DNA from: Amphritea balenae
Lineage (GTDB): Bacteria; Pseudomonadota; Gammaproteobacteria; Pseudomonadales; Balneatricaceae
Length of the DNA stretch: 64,000 nucleotides
Direction: 5' to 3'
Assembly (NCBI RefSeq): GCF_003858655.1
Contig: NZ_RQXV01000013.1
Location: 1-64,000, forward strand
Positions 45,396 to 55,781 of the stretch are shown in pieces (the first letter of the stretch is position 1; each line of letters begins with the position of its first letter). The position numbers and the translations under genes are program-made. The notes beneath the pieces were generated by a model. It searched no databases, had not been told where the DNA came from, and worked only from the letters and a program-made list of their open reading frames with translations.

Positions 45396-45428
45396 AAAAA
45401 AGGCAGAGTAAAATACTCTGCCTTTTTC
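45396..45428 (-). terminator. metK terminator
   Basis: AGGCAGAGTA (45401-45410) pairs perfectly with TACTCTGCCT (45414-45423) around an AAA loop, flanked by A-run and T-run. It lies 19 bases past the metK stop on its strand and could stop transcription from both sides. Confidence 0.9.
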
Positions 45429-45446
45429 GAATGACTCAGCTCAATC

Positions 45447-46637
45447 TTAGATGCCTGCAGCAGCGCGTAGTTCGTCGGCTTTATCGGTCTTTTCCCAGCT
45501 GTAAGCTGTAAATGTATCGTTACCGTTGGTCATCTCAAACGGGTTGTGGCCAAAGTGACCGTATGCCGCTGTCTGACGGTACATCGGGTGCAGCAGGTCC
45601 AGCATGCGGGTGATAGCATGCGGGCGCAGGTCGAAATGGTTGCGGATCAGCTCAATGATCTTGCCATCGGAAACTTTGCCGGTACCAAAGGTGTTGATTG
45701 ACATTGAGGTCGGCTCTGCAACGCCGATCGCATAAGAGATCTGAATTTCACATTTGTCTGCCAGACCCGCTGCAACAACGTTCTTGGCAACGTAACGGCC
45801 AGCGTATGCGGCTGAACGGTCAACTTTTGATGGGTCTTTGCCGGAGAATGCACCGCCGCCGTGGCGGGCCATGCCGCCGTAGGTATCCACGATAATCTTA
45901 CGACCGGTCAGACCACAGTCACCTACCGGGCCACCGATAACAAAATTACCGGTTGGGTTGATGTGGAACTTAGTGCTCTTATCGATCCACTCTTCAGGCA
46001 GGGTGTGCTTGATAATCAGCTCCATCACCGCTTCCTGAAGGTCTGCCATAGAGACATCCGGGTTGTGTTGCGTTGAAAGTACAACCGCATCGATACCAAC
46101 CGGCTTGCCGTCTTCATAACGGAAAGTTACCTGGCTCTTGGCATCCGGACGCAGCCATGGCAACAGTCCAGACTTACGCGCTTCTGCCTGACGTTCAACC
46201 AGACGGTGAGCGTAGCAGATAGGCGCTGGCATCAGGACATCGGTTTCGTTGCTGGCGTAGCCAAACATCAGACCCTGATCACCGGCACCCTGATCTTCGG
46301 GTTTAGCGCGGTCGACACCCTGATTGATATCAGGTGACTGCTTACCAATGATGTTGATCACACCACAGGTCTCGCCATCGTAGCCGACTTCAGAAGAGGT
46401 GTAGCCTATATCGCAGATAACGCCACGTACCAGATCTTCCAGATCGACCCAGGCAGAGGTAGTGATTTCACCGGATACCACAGCAACACCAGTTTTAACC
46501 AATGTCTCACAGGCAACACGGGCATGCTTGTCTTCAGCAATAATGGCATCAAGTACCGCATCAGAGATCTGGTCGGCAATTTTATCAGGATGACCTTCGG
46601 AAACTGATTCCGAAGTAAACAGGCTGTATTCGCTCAT
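45447..46637 (-). CDS. metK: S-adenosylmethionine synthase
   Basis: MetK makes SAM from methionine and ATP. The 396 residues have the [13 protein letters not shown] methionine/ATP motif near residue 15, the [10 protein letters not shown] segment, the [10 protein letters not shown] flexible-loop motif, the [18 protein letters not shown]-loop-like signature (about 255-270) and Lys and Asp residues for metal binding, all conserved. It is divergent from tkt across 322 bases. It provides SAM for the methyltransferases in this window and beyond; metX lies 12 kb away. Confidence 0.98.
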   Translation of the reverse strand: MSEYSLFTSESVSEGHPDKIADQISDAVLDAIIAEDKHARVACETLVKTGVAVVSGEITTSAWVDLEDLVRGVICDIGYTSSEVGYDGETCGVINIIGKQSPDINQGVDRAKPEDQGAGDQGLMFGYASNETDVLMPAPICYAHRLVERQAEARKSGLLPWLRPDAKSQVTFRYEDGKPVGIDAVVLSTQHNPDVSMADLQEAVMELIIKHTLPEEWIDKSTKFHINPTGNFVIGGPVGDCGLTGRKIIVDTYGGMARHGGGAFSGKDPSKVDRSAAYAGRYVAKNVVAAGLADKCEIQISYAIGVAEPTSMSINTFGTGKVSDGKIIELIRNHFDLRPHAITRMLDLLHPMYRQTAAYGHFGHNPFEMTNGNDTFTAYSWEKTDKADELRAAAGI

Positions 46638-46959
46638 TTCGCGTCTTCAATCCAAACTTTAGGGAATAAGGTATGGCATCTGATCGGAGACCAGAGCATA
46701 AGAATGGGCGTATTTTAATCTGGTTACGCATCGATTGCATGACCATGATTAGCTTTTTGGATGATTTTTTTACTTTTTTAGATGAAAACCACTCATTTTC
46801 ATCAAATTCTGCGTAAATAGGTTTGAAGCTGATGACCGGTTGCGAGAAAATACCCGCCTGTTTTTTGTTGCTGCTGCGGGAAACGCCTCATAAGGGAAAT
46901 CCCGAAAGCATCTGACATATTTAAAATCTCAATATGGGTTTCACCCCTGGAGTTAATGA
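46638..46959. other. metK-tkt divergent intergenic region
   Basis: The 322 bases hold control regions for both genes. An 8-bp GATGAAAA/TTTTCATC dyad (46781-46788 and 46796-46803) could be an operator. On the minus strand, TAAAAT preceded 16 bases earlier by TGCAAT is a possible metK promoter. A GGGA-AA-TCCC hairpin lies close to tkt. I find no recognisable SAM or SAH riboswitch core and no small gene. Confidence 0.4.
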
Positions 46960-48954
46960 ATGTCCTCGCGTAGAGAACTTGCCAATGCAATTCGTGCCCT
47001 CAGTATGGATGCTGTTCAGAAGGCTAAATCTGGCCACCCTGGTGCGCCAATGGGTATGGCTGATATCGCTGAAGTACTATGGAATGACTTCCTGAAACAT
47101 AATCCGGCGAACCCGCATTGGCTGGACCGTGACCGTTTTGTACTGTCAAACGGCCATGGCTCAATGCTGATCTACAGCCTGCTTCACCTGAGCGGTTATG
47201 ATCTGTCTATTGATGACATCAAAAACTTCCGTCAGCTGCACTCTAAAACCGCCGGCCACCCGGAATACGGTTATGCTCCGGGCGTTGAAACCACTACTGG
47301 TCCACTGGGGCAGGGCATCACCAACGCAGTAGGCTTCGCCGTTGCAGAGAAGTCTCTGGCGGCGCAGTTTAACCGCGAAGGCCATGAGATTATCGATCAC
47401 CACACTTATACGTTCCTCGGCGATGGCTGCCTGATGGAAGGTATCTCCCACGAAGCCTGTTCTTTAGCGGGTACTCTGGGTCTGGGTAAACTGATTGCGT
47501 TCTACGACGACAACGGCATCTCTATCGATGGTGAAGTTGAAGGCTGGTTCACCGATGACACGCCGAAGCGTTTTGAATCTTACGGCTGGCAGGTAATTCC
47601 TAATGTGGATGGCCACGATGCTGAGCAGATTAAAGCAGCAATCGAAGCGGCACAGGACAACGAAGATCAGCCAACGCTGATCTGCTGCAAGACCATTATC
47701 GGTTTTGGTTCTCCTAATAAGCAGGGCAAAGAAGATTGCCACGGCGCACCTCTGGGTGACGACGAGATCGCACTGGCGCGTAAAGAGCTGGGTTGGGAAC
47801 ACGATGCATTCGTTATCCCTGAAGATATAGCCAGCCAGTGGAATGCCAACGAGCCTGGCAAGATCCTGGAAAATGAGTGGGAAGAGCGTTTTGCTGAATA
47901 CAGCAAGGCTTACCCGGCTGAAGCCCGTGAACTGATTCGTCGTTACACTGGCGAGCTGCCAGCAGACTTCTCTGCTCAGGCTGATACTTATATTAAAGAG
48001 CTGCAGGACAAGGGCGAAACTATTGCGTCCCGTAAAGCATCTCAGAATGCACTGAATGCATTTGGTCCTCTGTTGCCAGAACTGATGGGCGGCTCTGCTG
48101 ACCTGGCCGGTTCTAACCTGACCTTGTGGTCCGGTTGTAAAGGTGTGACTAAGGATGATGCATCCGGTAACTACATGTTCTACGGTGTACGTGAGTTCGG
48201 TATGTCAGCGATCATGAACGGTATTGCACTGCACGGTGGTTTCATCCCGTACGGCGCGACCTTCCTGGTATTCATGGAGTATGCCCGTAACGCACTGCGT
48301 ATGGCGGCTCTGATGAAGCAGCGTGCTATCCATGTATACACCCACGACTCTATCGGTCTGGGTGAAGATGGTCCGACACACCAGCCGATTGAACAGATCG
48401 CTAACCTGCGTCATACCCCTAATATGAGCACCTGGCGTCCGGCGGATGCAGTTGAATCCGCTGTTGCATGGAAGTCTGCACTGGAACGTGCCGATGGTCC
48501 TACAGCGATGATCTTTTCGCGTCAGAATCTGCCACATCAGGCGCGTACTGATGAGCAGCTGGCCAATGTTGCCCGCGGTGGTTACATCCTGCGTGACACT
48601 GCAGGTACACCGGATGCGATCATCATCGCTACAGGTTCTGAAGTAGGTCTGGCAATGGACTCTGCTGAAGCGCTGGCAGCTGAAGGTAAGCAGGTACGTG
48701 TAGTCTCTATGCCTTGTACAGATCTGTTTGATAAGCAGGATGCTGCTTACCGCGAAGCGGTACTGCCTTCATCTATTGCTGCGCGGGTTGCTATTGAAGC
48801 TGCTCAGGCGGACTACTGGTACAAGTATGTTGGTCTGAATGGCGCGATCGTAGGTATGACCAGCTTCGGTGAATCTGCTCCGGCGGGCGAGCTGTTTAAA
48901 CTGTTCGGCTTCACGATTGAGAATGTAGTCGAAAAAGTTAAGTCTGTTCTGTAA
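46960..48954 (+). CDS. tkt: Transketolase
   Basis: Transketolase moves two-carbon units between pentose-phosphate sugars using thiamine diphosphate. The 664 residues include the [11 protein letters not shown] motif near 25, the thiamine-binding [13 protein letters not shown] stretch near residue 154 (GDG...N-type motif), the FVEYARNAL-type Pyr-domain motif ([10 protein letters not shown]) and the [16 protein letters not shown] signature at 463-478. The ATG at 46960 has GGAG seven bases upstream. It heads tkt-epd-pgk-fba, though a terminator hairpin after it suggests partial read-through. Confidence 0.98.
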   Translation: MSSRRELANAIRALSMDAVQKAKSGHPGAPMGMADIAEVLWNDFLKHNPANPHWLDRDRFVLSNGHGSMLIYSLLHLSGYDLSIDDIKNFRQLHSKTAGHPEYGYAPGVETTTGPLGQGITNAVGFAVAEKSLAAQFNREGHEIIDHHTYTFLGDGCLMEGISHEACSLAGTLGLGKLIAFYDDNGISIDGEVEGWFTDDTPKRFESYGWQVIPNVDGHDAEQIKAAIEAAQDNEDQPTLICCKTIIGFGSPNKQGKEDCHGAPLGDDEIALARKELGWEHDAFVIPEDIASQWNANEPGKILENEWEERFAEYSKAYPAEARELIRRYTGELPADFSAQADTYIKELQDKGETIASRKASQNALNAFGPLLPELMGGSADLAGSNLTLWSGCKGVTKDDASGNYMFYGVREFGMSAIMNGIALHGGFIPYGATFLVFMEYARNALRMAALMKQRAIHVYTHDSIGLGEDGPTHQPIEQIANLRHTPNMSTWRPADAVESAVAWKSALERADGPTAMIFSRQNLPHQARTDEQLANVARGGYILRDTAGTPDAIIIATGSEVGLAMDSAEALAAEGKQVRVVSMPCTDLFDKQDAAYREAVLPSSIAARVAIEAAQADYWYKYVGLNGAIVGMTSFGESAPAGELFKLFGFTIENVVEKVKSVL

Positions 48955-48971
48955 CAGCAGACATAAGCAAA

Positions 48972-48999
48972 GGGCCAGCTGATTCAGTTGGCCTTTTTG
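48972..48999 (+). terminator. Terminator-like hairpin after tkt
   Basis: The arms 48972-48981 and 48985-48994 pair (with two G-U pairs) around a three-base loop, followed by TTTTT. It would reduce read-through from tkt into epd. Confidence 0.7.
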
Positions 49000-49025
49000 G
49001 TTAAAGACCCTGATGCCCCTTTATT

Positions 49026-50042
49026 ATGAGTTTTAAAGTTGCCATAAACGGCTACGGCCGGATCGGACAGTGTGTTTTACGCGCCATCTACGAGAGCGGT
49101 TACCGCGATCAGTTACAGGTGGTTGCCCTGAATGAACTGTCGGATATTGATACGGTCAGTTATCTGACCCGGTATGATACGACCCATGGCCGATTCCCGG
49201 TTGCGGTGGATCATGACGGCCAGAATCTGCTGATCAATGGCGACTCTATTCGGGTGTTGAGCGAAGAAGATCCGGACAAGTTGCCCTGGGCCGAGATGGA
49301 TATCGATCTGGTATTGGAGTGCTCCGGTAGTTTTAGTGACCGGGACTCTGCTCAGCAGCATATCAAGAGCGGCGCACAACGTTTGTTGTTTTCCCAGCCT
49401 GCGGATACTGATGTAGATGCCACCATTGTGTATGGCTTTAACGATCAGTTGCTACAGGCCGATCAGCAAATAGTGGCGGCAGGGTCTTGTACCACTAACT
49501 GTATTGTTCCGGTACTGAACCTGTTACACCGGGAACTGACTATTCTAAGCGGTGTGACTACTACTATTCACTCCGCAATGAACGATCAGCCGGTCATTGA
49601 TAGTTATCACCAGACCGATCTGCGCCTGACCCGAAGTTCGATGCATTCGATAATCCCTGTGGATACAAGCCTTAATAAAGGCATTGATCGATTGTTGCCA
49701 GAACTGGCAGGACGATTTGAATCCCTGCATGTGCGGGTGCCGACCATCAATGTATCGCTGCTGGATATCTCTTTGAATGTTGCTAATACCACTAATGCGA
49801 ATCAGGTAAACAGCATTTTGCAGCAGGCAGCTCAGGGGCCCCTTAAGGGACTTTTGGGCTATACCGAAGAGCCCCATGCTTCGGTAGACTTCAACCGCGA
49901 TAGCCGCTCAGGCATTGTAGATGGAACTCAGACCCGGGTAAGCGGCGGTAATATGATCAAGCTGTTGTGCTGGTTTGATAATGAGTGGGGCTTTGCCAAC
50001 CGGATGCTGGATGTGGCACAGGCCTGGCTTAACAAAGAATAA
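49026..50042 (+). CDS. epd: D-erythrose-4-phosphate dehydrogenase
   Basis: Epd oxidises erythrose 4-phosphate to 4-phosphoerythronate for PLP synthesis. It is related to GAPDH, with the NGYGRIGQ NAD motif and ASCTTNC-type catalytic Cys (GSCTTNCI, near 156). Features favouring Epd over glycolytic GAPDH are an INELSDIDTVSYL-like start, the HSAMNDQPVIDSYH segment and gene order next to pgk. The 338-residue length is typical. Its position after tkt, which makes erythrose 4-phosphate, fits. Confidence 0.92.
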   Translation: MSFKVAINGYGRIGQCVLRAIYESGYRDQLQVVALNELSDIDTVSYLTRYDTTHGRFPVAVDHDGQNLLINGDSIRVLSEEDPDKLPWAEMDIDLVLECSGSFSDRDSAQQHIKSGAQRLLFSQPADTDVDATIVYGFNDQLLQADQQIVAAGSCTTNCIVPVLNLLHRELTILSGVTTTIHSAMNDQPVIDSYHQTDLRLTRSSMHSIIPVDTSLNKGIDRLLPELAGRFESLHVRVPTINVSLLDISLNVANTTNANQVNSILQQAAQGPLKGLLGYTEEPHASVDFNRDSRSGIVDGTQTRVSGGNMIKLLCWFDNEWGFANRMLDVAQAWLNKE

Positions 50043-50123
50043 CAAGGCGATATGGCAGGACTGATGAGTTGTATCTGGCCATACCAACAGAATTTTATAC
50101 AATCTTAGAAAGTAGGAAGCGTA

Positions 50124-51284
50124 ATGAGCGTACTGAAAATGACCGAGCTGGATCTGAATGGCAAGCGCGTTCTGATCCGTGAAGACCTCAATGTACCCGT
50201 CAAGGATGGCCAGGTAACCAGCGATGCCCGTATCCGTGCATCACTGCCAACAATCAAACATGCATTGGAAGCCGGTGCAAAAGTGATGTTGATGTCTCAC
50301 CTGGGTCGTCCTACTGAAGGTGAATACGATGAAGCCAGCTCGCTGGCGCCAGTCGCTAAACATCTGGCTGGCCTGCTGGGACGTGAAGTGCCGTTAATCA
50401 AAGACTGGCTGGCGGGTGATTTTGAAGTTGCTGAAGGCGATCTGGTGCTGCTGGAAAACGTACGCTTCAATGCCGGTGAGAAGAAAGATAATGAAGCACT
50501 GTCGCAGCAGATGGCTGCGCTGTGCGATATCTACGTGATGGATGCTTTCGGTACCGCGCACCGCGCCCAGGCGTCTACCCACGGTGTGGCTAAATTTGCC
50601 CCGGTTGCTTGTGCTGGTCCTCTGTTGGCCGGTGAGCTGGATGCCCTGGCTAAAGCGCTGGATAATCCGGCCCGCCCAATGGCTGCTATCGTTGGTGGTT
50701 CTAAGGTTTCCACTAAGCTGACGGTGCTTGAGTCACTGTCCGATAAAGTTGATCAGCTGATCGTAGGTGGCGGTATCGCCAACACTTTCCTGGCAGCTGC
50801 AGGCAAGCCGGTAGGTAAATCGTTGTGCGAACACGACCTGATTCCTACGGCTAAGGCATTGATGGAAAAAGTTAATATTCCATTGCCGGTTGATGTAGTT
50901 GTAGCGACTGAGTTTGCTGAAACAGCGACGGCAACGGTTAAGTCTGTTGATGACGTGGCTGAAGACGATATGATTCTGGATATCGGTCCACAATCTGCAG
51001 CTAACCTGGCAGGTCTGTTAAAAGACGCCGGTACTATTATCTGGAATGGTCCTGTAGGCGTATTTGAATTTGATCAGTTCGGTGAAGGGACTAAAACCTT
51101 ATCACTGGCGATTGCTGAAAGTAACGGCTTCTCTATTGCCGGTGGTGGCGATACGTTGGCCGCTGTGGATAAGTACGAGATTGCAGAGCAGGTCTCTTAT
51201 ATCTCTACCGGTGGTGGTGCTTTCCTTGAGTTTGTAGAGGGTAAGGTATTACCAGCAGTCGCAATGCTGGAATCCCGCGCTTAA
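50124..51284 (+). CDS. pgk: Phosphoglycerate kinase
   Basis: Pgk transfers phosphate between 1,3-bisphosphoglycerate and ADP in glycolysis. The 386 residues have the [12 protein letters not shown]-terminal substrate motif, [18 protein letters not shown], and the C-terminal nucleotide-binding [10 protein letters not shown] and GGGDTLA motifs. Length is slightly short, as in Pseudomonas-type enzymes. It follows epd by 81 bases and precedes fba after 458 non-coding bases with strong hairpins. Confidence 0.98.
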   Translation: MSVLKMTELDLNGKRVLIREDLNVPVKDGQVTSDARIRASLPTIKHALEAGAKVMLMSHLGRPTEGEYDEASSLAPVAKHLAGLLGREVPLIKDWLAGDFEVAEGDLVLLENVRFNAGEKKDNEALSQQMAALCDIYVMDAFGTAHRAQASTHGVAKFAPVACAGPLLAGELDALAKALDNPARPMAAIVGGSKVSTKLTVLESLSDKVDQLIVGGGIANTFLAAAGKPVGKSLCEHDLIPTAKALMEKVNIPLPVDVVVATEFAETATATVKSVDDVAEDDMILDIGPQSAANLAGLLKDAGTIIWNGPVGVFEFDQFGEGTKTLSLAIAESNGFSIAGGGDTLAAVDKYEIAEQVSYISTGGGAFLEFVEGKVLPAVAMLESRA

Positions 51285-51311
51285 TTAAAGCTATTGGGCT
51301 CAGGATTTCGG

Positions 51312-51373
51312 CGTTAAAAGCTGGCTTAGAATGCTCACTTACAAATGTAAGCTCCGCTTCTGCACCAGCTTTT
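51312..51373. repeat. Extragenic palindromic element, copy B
   Basis: AAAAGCTGG (51316-51324) pairs with CCAGCTTTT (51365-51373). Inside, CTTACA (51338-51343) pairs with TGTAAG (51346-51351). It begins CGTTAAAAG like the element at 23548 and has the same inner CTCA...AGCT-CGCTT arrangement. It lies 28 bases after pgk, in the 458-base gap (51285-51742) that has no gene. Confidence 0.55.
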
Positions 51374-51546
51374 GCCTTGAACTCCCATCGCTCATGACGC
51401 TTTAATGATTTGAAGATAAAATACATAGCAGCTGTATCACTTGGCTGCTTAAGATAGAATTTAAAGCCGTTAAGTGGCTTAACAAAGACCCTGGCAATCC
51501 ATAAGGGGATTGGAATTTCTGGGAAATGTGGCTAAGCAGTGGAGTT

Positions 51547-51591
51547 GATCTGCTGTATTGCTTTGGTGGTTCCAAGGCTTTACAGCAGATC
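51547..51591. other. Strong hairpin upstream of fba
   Basis: GATCTGCTGTA (51547-51557) pairs perfectly with TACAGCAGATC (51581-51591); the loop contains a second weak TTTGG/CCAAG hairpin. No T-run follows. It lies 151 bases before fba in the pgk-fba gap and may be an RNA stability or processing site or an operator. I see nothing else certain in the gap. Confidence 0.55.
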
Positions 51592-51742
51592 AGCTTCAAC
51601 GCAACGACAGATTTTTCAGAAAACCGATCAGCGACGCCAGATGAACGACAAAATTTATTAATTTAACGACAATACCCGGCAGCATAAGGCACTTAAAACT
51701 ACTAAGCGCCCTTATGGAATGTCAGGGTCAATAGGTGAACAT

Positions 51743-52783
51743 ATGGCTCTTATTAGCATGCGTCAGCTGCTGGATCATGCAGCAGAGAACGACTACGGTA
51801 TTCCGGCATTTAACGTAAATAATCTGGAACAGATGCGCGCTATCATGGAAGCGGCGAATAAGACCGATTCTCCTGTTATCGTGCAGGCATCTGCCGGTGC
51901 GCGTAAATACGCGGGCTCTAACTTCCTGCGTCATATGATTCTGGCGGCAATTGCTGAATTCCCGCATATCCCTGTTTGTATGCATCAGGATCACGGTACG
52001 TCTCCTGCTATTTGTCAGCGTTCTATTGCGATGGGCTTTTCATCTGTAATGATGGACGGTTCCCTGATGTCTGACGGCAAAACGCCGTCCAGCTACGAAT
52101 ATAACGTGGATGTAACCCGTCGTACCGTAGAGATGGCGCATGCATGCGGCGTTTCTGTTGAAGGTGAACTGGGTTGTCTGGGTTCTCTGGAAACCGGCCA
52201 GGCGGGTGAAGAAGATGGCGTAGGCGCAGAAGGCACTCTGTCTGCTGAGCAGATGCTGACCGATCCTGAAGAAGCGAAAGATTTCGTTGCTCAGACCGGT
52301 GTTGATGCTCTGGCAATCGCTTGCGGTACTTCTCACGGCGCTTACAAGTTTACCCGCCCACCAACCGGTGACATTCTGGCGATCGATCGTATTAAAGCGA
52401 TCCACGAAAGTATCCCGGATACCCACCTGGTAATGCACGGTTCTTCTTCTGTCCCACAGGAGTGGCTGGCAGTTATCAACGAGTTCGGCGGTGAGATCCC
52501 TGAGACTTACGGTGTGCCGGTTGAGCAGATCGTTGAAGGTATCAAGCACGGTGTACGCAAGGTTAATATCGATACTGATTTGCGTCTGGCATCAACTGGT
52601 GCGGTACGTCGCTTCCTGGCTGAGAACCCATCTGAGTTTGATCCACGTAAATTCCTGAAAGTAACCATGGATGCGATGGGCGATATCGTTACTGACCGTT
52701 ACGAAGCATTCGGTGCTGCAGGTAATGCCAGCAAGATCAATGCGATCTCTCTGGAAGATATGGCTGACAAATACGGTCTGTAA
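51743..52783 (+). CDS. fba: Fructose-bisphosphate aldolase, class II
   Basis: Class II aldolase cleaves fructose 1,6-bisphosphate with zinc. The 346 residues have the metal/active-site HQDHG motif (near 84), [15 protein letters not shown] (Glu ligand), GTSHGAYKF (His ligand) and MHGSSSVP motifs. The ATG at 51743 follows AGGTG; the frame opens at 51719 but those residues are not family-like. It belongs to the longer IIB-like subgroup seen in Pseudomonas. It ends the tkt-epd-pgk-fba set before a strong terminator. Confidence 0.97.
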   Translation: MALISMRQLLDHAAENDYGIPAFNVNNLEQMRAIMEAANKTDSPVIVQASAGARKYAGSNFLRHMILAAIAEFPHIPVCMHQDHGTSPAICQRSIAMGFSSVMMDGSLMSDGKTPSSYEYNVDVTRRTVEMAHACGVSVEGELGCLGSLETGQAGEEDGVGAEGTLSAEQMLTDPEEAKDFVAQTGVDALAIACGTSHGAYKFTRPPTGDILAIDRIKAIHESIPDTHLVMHGSSSVPQEWLAVINEFGGEIPETYGVPVEQIVEGIKHGVRKVNIDTDLRLASTGAVRRFLAENPSEFDPRKFLKVTMDAMGDIVTDRYEAFGAAGNASKINAISLEDMADKYGL

Positions 52784-52820
52784 AACGCGTTAGTGTTTTA
52801 TAGATAATTTGTTAGATTAA

Positions 52821-52846
52821 AAAACCGCCAATTGGCGGTTTTTTGC
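52821..52846. terminator. fba terminator
   Basis: AAAACCGCC (52821-52829) pairs with GGCGGTTTT (52834-52842) around AATT, followed by more T. The A-run before it allows function for the convergent GST gene too. Confidence 0.92.
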
Positions 52847-52865
52847 TTTTGTAGGCAATGGTCTG

Positions 52866-53510
52866 TTAAACCTCTTCCTCTTCAATCACTTCTGTTTCCT
52901 GTCTGGCTAACTCAAGCCACTCTTGGCAGGCGGGGAGGTTAAGTACCCGCTCTTTATAAGCTTCCAGCTGAGGTGTCAGCGCAACGCCGTAGCTATTAAA
53001 GCGGTATATTACCGGGGCATAGAAGGCATCAGCAATACTGAAATCCCCATAAAGGAATTGCTCGGAACCGCTTATTTTTAATGCCTCGTCCCAGAGTTGG
53101 CAGATCCGCTCAATATCTTTCCGGCTGGCTTCTGAAGTGGAGAAATTATCCACAGTCCGGCGACAGTTCATCGGCATCTCGTTACGTAGTGCCATAAAGC
53201 CGGAATGCATCTCGGCGCAGCTGCTACGGGCATGGGCTCGTAGTTGAATATCTACCGGCCAGCCAGCGCCATTTAAGTGCTGCTCGCTGATATATTCGCA
53301 GATCGCCAGTGAATCCCAGATAGTCTGACCGTTATCGAGTAACACCGGTACCTTAGCGGCGCTACTGTACTGTTTTATCTGATCGGTAAAGCCCGGAGTA
53401 AACAGTGCGATGCGTAGGGTTTCAAATTTCAGGCCTGTATGGCGCATTAATAGCCAGGCCCGCAGTGACCAGCTGGAGTAGTTGTGGTTGCCGATAACTA
53501 ATTGCATCAT
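52866..53510 (-). CDS. Glutathione S-transferase family protein
   Basis: This 214-residue protein has the N-terminal thioredoxin-like GST domain (about 1-78), with NYSSWSLRAWLLM (Ser11 or Ser12 as likely catalytic hydroxyl), VPVLLDNG and DSLAICEYI motifs. The helical C-terminal domain has FSIADAFYAPVIYRF. It fits the subgroup conjugating or carrying glutathione with unknown substrates. The start is ATG 53510 with AGGGA upstream. The open frame continues upstream to 53864, but that part is the complement of the LysR gene. It is divergent from that regulator by 100 bases. Confidence 0.9.
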   Translation of the reverse strand: MMQLVIGNHNYSSWSLRAWLLMRHTGLKFETLRIALFTPGFTDQIKQYSSAAKVPVLLDNGQTIWDSLAICEYISEQHLNGAGWPVDIQLRAHARSSCAEMHSGFMALRNEMPMNCRRTVDNFSTSEASRKDIERICQLWDEALKISGSEQFLYGDFSIADAFYAPVIYRFNSYGVALTPQLEAYKERVLNLPACQEWLELARQETEVIEEEEV

Positions 53511-53610
53511 TATGTGTCCCTGTTTACGGATAGATTGGATTGATTTAGTCTGGCGTTTAACCGGTTGAGTCTCAAACCAATTAATCTGATAACAGGTATT
53601 TATTCCGCTG

Positions 53611-54471
53611 ATGTTAGACCATGAACTGCTTCGTACTTTTATTGCGGTGGTAGATACCGGCAGCTTTACCCGTGCCGCGGCGCAGGTGTTTCGCACCCAG
53701 TCTGCAGTCAGTATGCAGATGAAGCGGCTAGAGGAACAGCTGGATAAGGTCTTGTTCCTGAAAGAGGGACGTGAGCTGCAGCTTACCGATGACGGGCTGA
53801 AACTGGCAGGATATGCGCGACGGATACTGAAACTGCATGATGAAGCGTTGAGTGAGTTATCCACAAGTGAGAACCGGCGACCACTGCTGCTGGGATGCCC
53901 GGATGACTATGTTCAGGGGGTATTGCCGGATTTGTTGGCGCAAATCCATTCAACTGTACCCGGCATTCAGGTTCAGATAAGTACAGGATCTTCATCGGTG
54001 TTGCGGGATCTGATGGACCGGGGGCAGCTGGATCTGTCGGTTTTAACCCGTCGTCCGGAGCGAGAGGAAGGCTATCTGCTATTGCAGGATAAAGGGGTTT
54101 GGGTAGCGCCCTCGGCGGACTTTATCGTTCGTAACCAGCCTTTGCCGCTAGCGTTGGTCGAGCCTGACTGTAAATTTCATACGACCGCGGTAGATGGACT
54201 GACGAAACAGGGCGTCTCATTTGAAATTATCTGTATCTCGGGCCATTGTGCACTATTGATTGAGATGGTTCGCAGAGGTGAGGCCGTGACTATGTTGTCG
54301 GACTGTGGCGTGCCGGATGATCTGTATCGACTTCCGGCAACCAGTGGCTTTCCTGAGTCGCCAACGGTGGATATTGTTCTACAGTCGGCTGCAAATCCTC
54401 ATCCGGATTTTGGCTCAGACCGGCTGACCCAGCTGGCCAGCCGGACAGCCGGGATGTTAGCAAAATTTTGA
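53611..54471 (+). CDS. LysR-family transcription regulator (LrhA-like)
   Basis: The 286-residue protein has a LysR helix-turn-helix (residues 3-62; TGSFTRAAAQVFRTQSAVS) and an effector-binding domain with a periplasmic-binding-protein fold. Its HTH resembles the LrhA branch (FRTQSAVSMQMKRLE). The nearest candidate target is the divergent GST gene, whose start is 100 bases away; the interval has no striking dyad. Effector unknown. It converges on the ArsM-type gene with 12 bases between stops. Confidence 0.87.
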   Translation: MLDHELLRTFIAVVDTGSFTRAAAQVFRTQSAVSMQMKRLEEQLDKVLFLKEGRELQLTDDGLKLAGYARRILKLHDEALSELSTSENRRPLLLGCPDDYVQGVLPDLLAQIHSTVPGIQVQISTGSSSVLRDLMDRGQLDLSVLTRRPEREEGYLLLQDKGVWVAPSADFIVRNQPLPLALVEPDCKFHTTAVDGLTKQGVSFEIICISGHCALLIEMVRRGEAVTMLSDCGVPDDLYRLPATSGFPESPTVDIVLQSAANPHPDFGSDRLTQLASRTAGMLAKF

Positions 54472-54483
54472 TAAGCAAACGGA

Positions 54484-55533
54484 TTAGCAGCAACCCCCAC
54501 CCGTGTCAGCCTGAGAGGCTGTCAGATCAAACGGCAGGCTGGTGCCGCAACCATCGAAGATACCGTAGTGGGTATCGAAGTTACCGATAAATTCAAAGTG
54601 CTCTTTAAAGCGGGTGTCGTGCAACATCTTCCAGGTATTACCGCAGACAGGAAAGACCTTACCTTTCTCTATGCTATGGTGCTTATCCAGAATAAAAGTG
54701 TGAGGCTTATGCTCTATCGTCCCTTTGTAGATCACCGCCTGACCGTAGTCTTCGCAATGGCTTTCAAGCTCCGGTAGCTTGAACAGGCGGTAGGTGGCGG
54801 AGAAGAAATTAATATGGCCAATGCGCTCGCTAATCTTTGGGTTATCGATGGTAATTGGCCGATCGTCGACCAACCGTGGGTCGATAAAGCCCGCCTTTTT
54901 AGCAAGGTTGTGGAAGTCGTTCCAGTACAGAGCGCCGCTCAGGCACTCCCCATACAACACCGGATCATCAATCAGCTCCGCGGGAATACGGCGCTCGGCG
55001 TAAACATCGGAGAAGTAGATCTCACCACCGGGCTTAAGCAGGTCGTAAGCTTGCTTTAGTACCGCTTCTTTATCCGGGGAGAGGTTAATGACGCAGTTAG
55101 ACACAATAATATCGAAACTGTTATTTTCCAGTCCCAACTGATCCAGCTGTTCAATATAGCCTTTCTTAAATGTAGTGTTGGCTTTGTCGAAACCAAATTT
55201 TTCACGGTGATACTCGATATGACGGTTGGCTACATCCAATTGCTCGTCGGTCATGTCTACACCGACCACCGATCCCTGTTCACCAACCAATTGAGCCAGC
55301 GCATAACAGTCACGGCCCGAACCGCTACCCAGGTCCAGTATTTTCATTCCCGGCAACTGCTCAGGACAAACCAGTCCACAACCGTAATAGCGCATCATCA
55401 CTTCATCATGAATATTGCTAAGCACAGGTTTCAGGAATTCGGGCATACCCTCGTCGGTGCAGCAAGCGTTGGTTTGAAGGTCATCGGAGCCTTGCAGGGT
55501 TTTACCGTAATATTCCTGTACTTGATCATGCAT
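54484..55533 (-). CDS. arsM: ArsM-type arsenite methyltransferase-like protein
   Basis: This 349-residue class I SAM methyltransferase has the LDLGSGSGRD SAM motif near 67 and a VSNCVINLSPDK motif with Cys, then CLSGALYW with another Cys, a pattern of ArsM enzymes that bind trivalent arsenic through cysteines. N-terminal Cys24-Cys25, Cys52 in YGCGL, and a C-terminal GGGCC tail add further thiols. The long C-terminal part (residues 240-349) with CGNTWKML and HFEFIGNFDTHYG belongs to the subgroup linked in marine bacteria to arsenosugar synthesis. No arsR or radical SAM partner is adjacent, so arsenic as substrate is inference. Confidence 0.8.
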   Translation of the reverse strand: MHDQVQEYYGKTLQGSDDLQTNACCTDEGMPEFLKPVLSNIHDEVMMRYYGCGLVCPEQLPGMKILDLGSGSGRDCYALAQLVGEQGSVVGVDMTDEQLDVANRHIEYHREKFGFDKANTTFKKGYIEQLDQLGLENNSFDIIVSNCVINLSPDKEAVLKQAYDLLKPGGEIYFSDVYAERRIPAELIDDPVLYGECLSGALYWNDFHNLAKKAGFIDPRLVDDRPITIDNPKISERIGHINFFSATYRLFKLPELESHCEDYGQAVIYKGTIEHKPHTFILDKHHSIEKGKVFPVCGNTWKMLHDTRFKEHFEFIGNFDTHYGIFDGCGTSLPFDLTASQADTGGGCC

Positions 55534-55781
55534 TGTCGGTTACTCATTGGCCGTAGTGTCGGGTTATTGCGGGTTATAAATACCATAAGGCTGCAGGTAT
55601 TAGAAATGACTTGTTAGTCTAACAAAATAGCCTTTAACTCTCCGCTTAGATCACCACATAAAATCACTGGAAAACTTTGCCTGAAATGCCGGGGAAGGAG
55701 GTAGGAAAAACCTCAGATTTCAGAACTCTAGACAAGCTCTTTCCATGAATAAATATCATCAAATATTTCCAATAGGAAACA

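Noticed and set aside
46638-46959. SAM/SAH riboswitch upstream of metK
   Set aside because: The region has no matching core motif on the minus strand; only one dyad and AT-rich sequence.
49026-50042. Glycolytic GAPDH
   Set aside because: Sequence features and the position before pgk fit erythrose-4-phosphate dehydrogenase better, though side activity cannot be excluded.
53511-53864. N-terminal extension of the GST reading frame
   Set aside because: It is the complement of the LysR coding region, has no GST features, and a good ATG with ribosome site exists at 53510.
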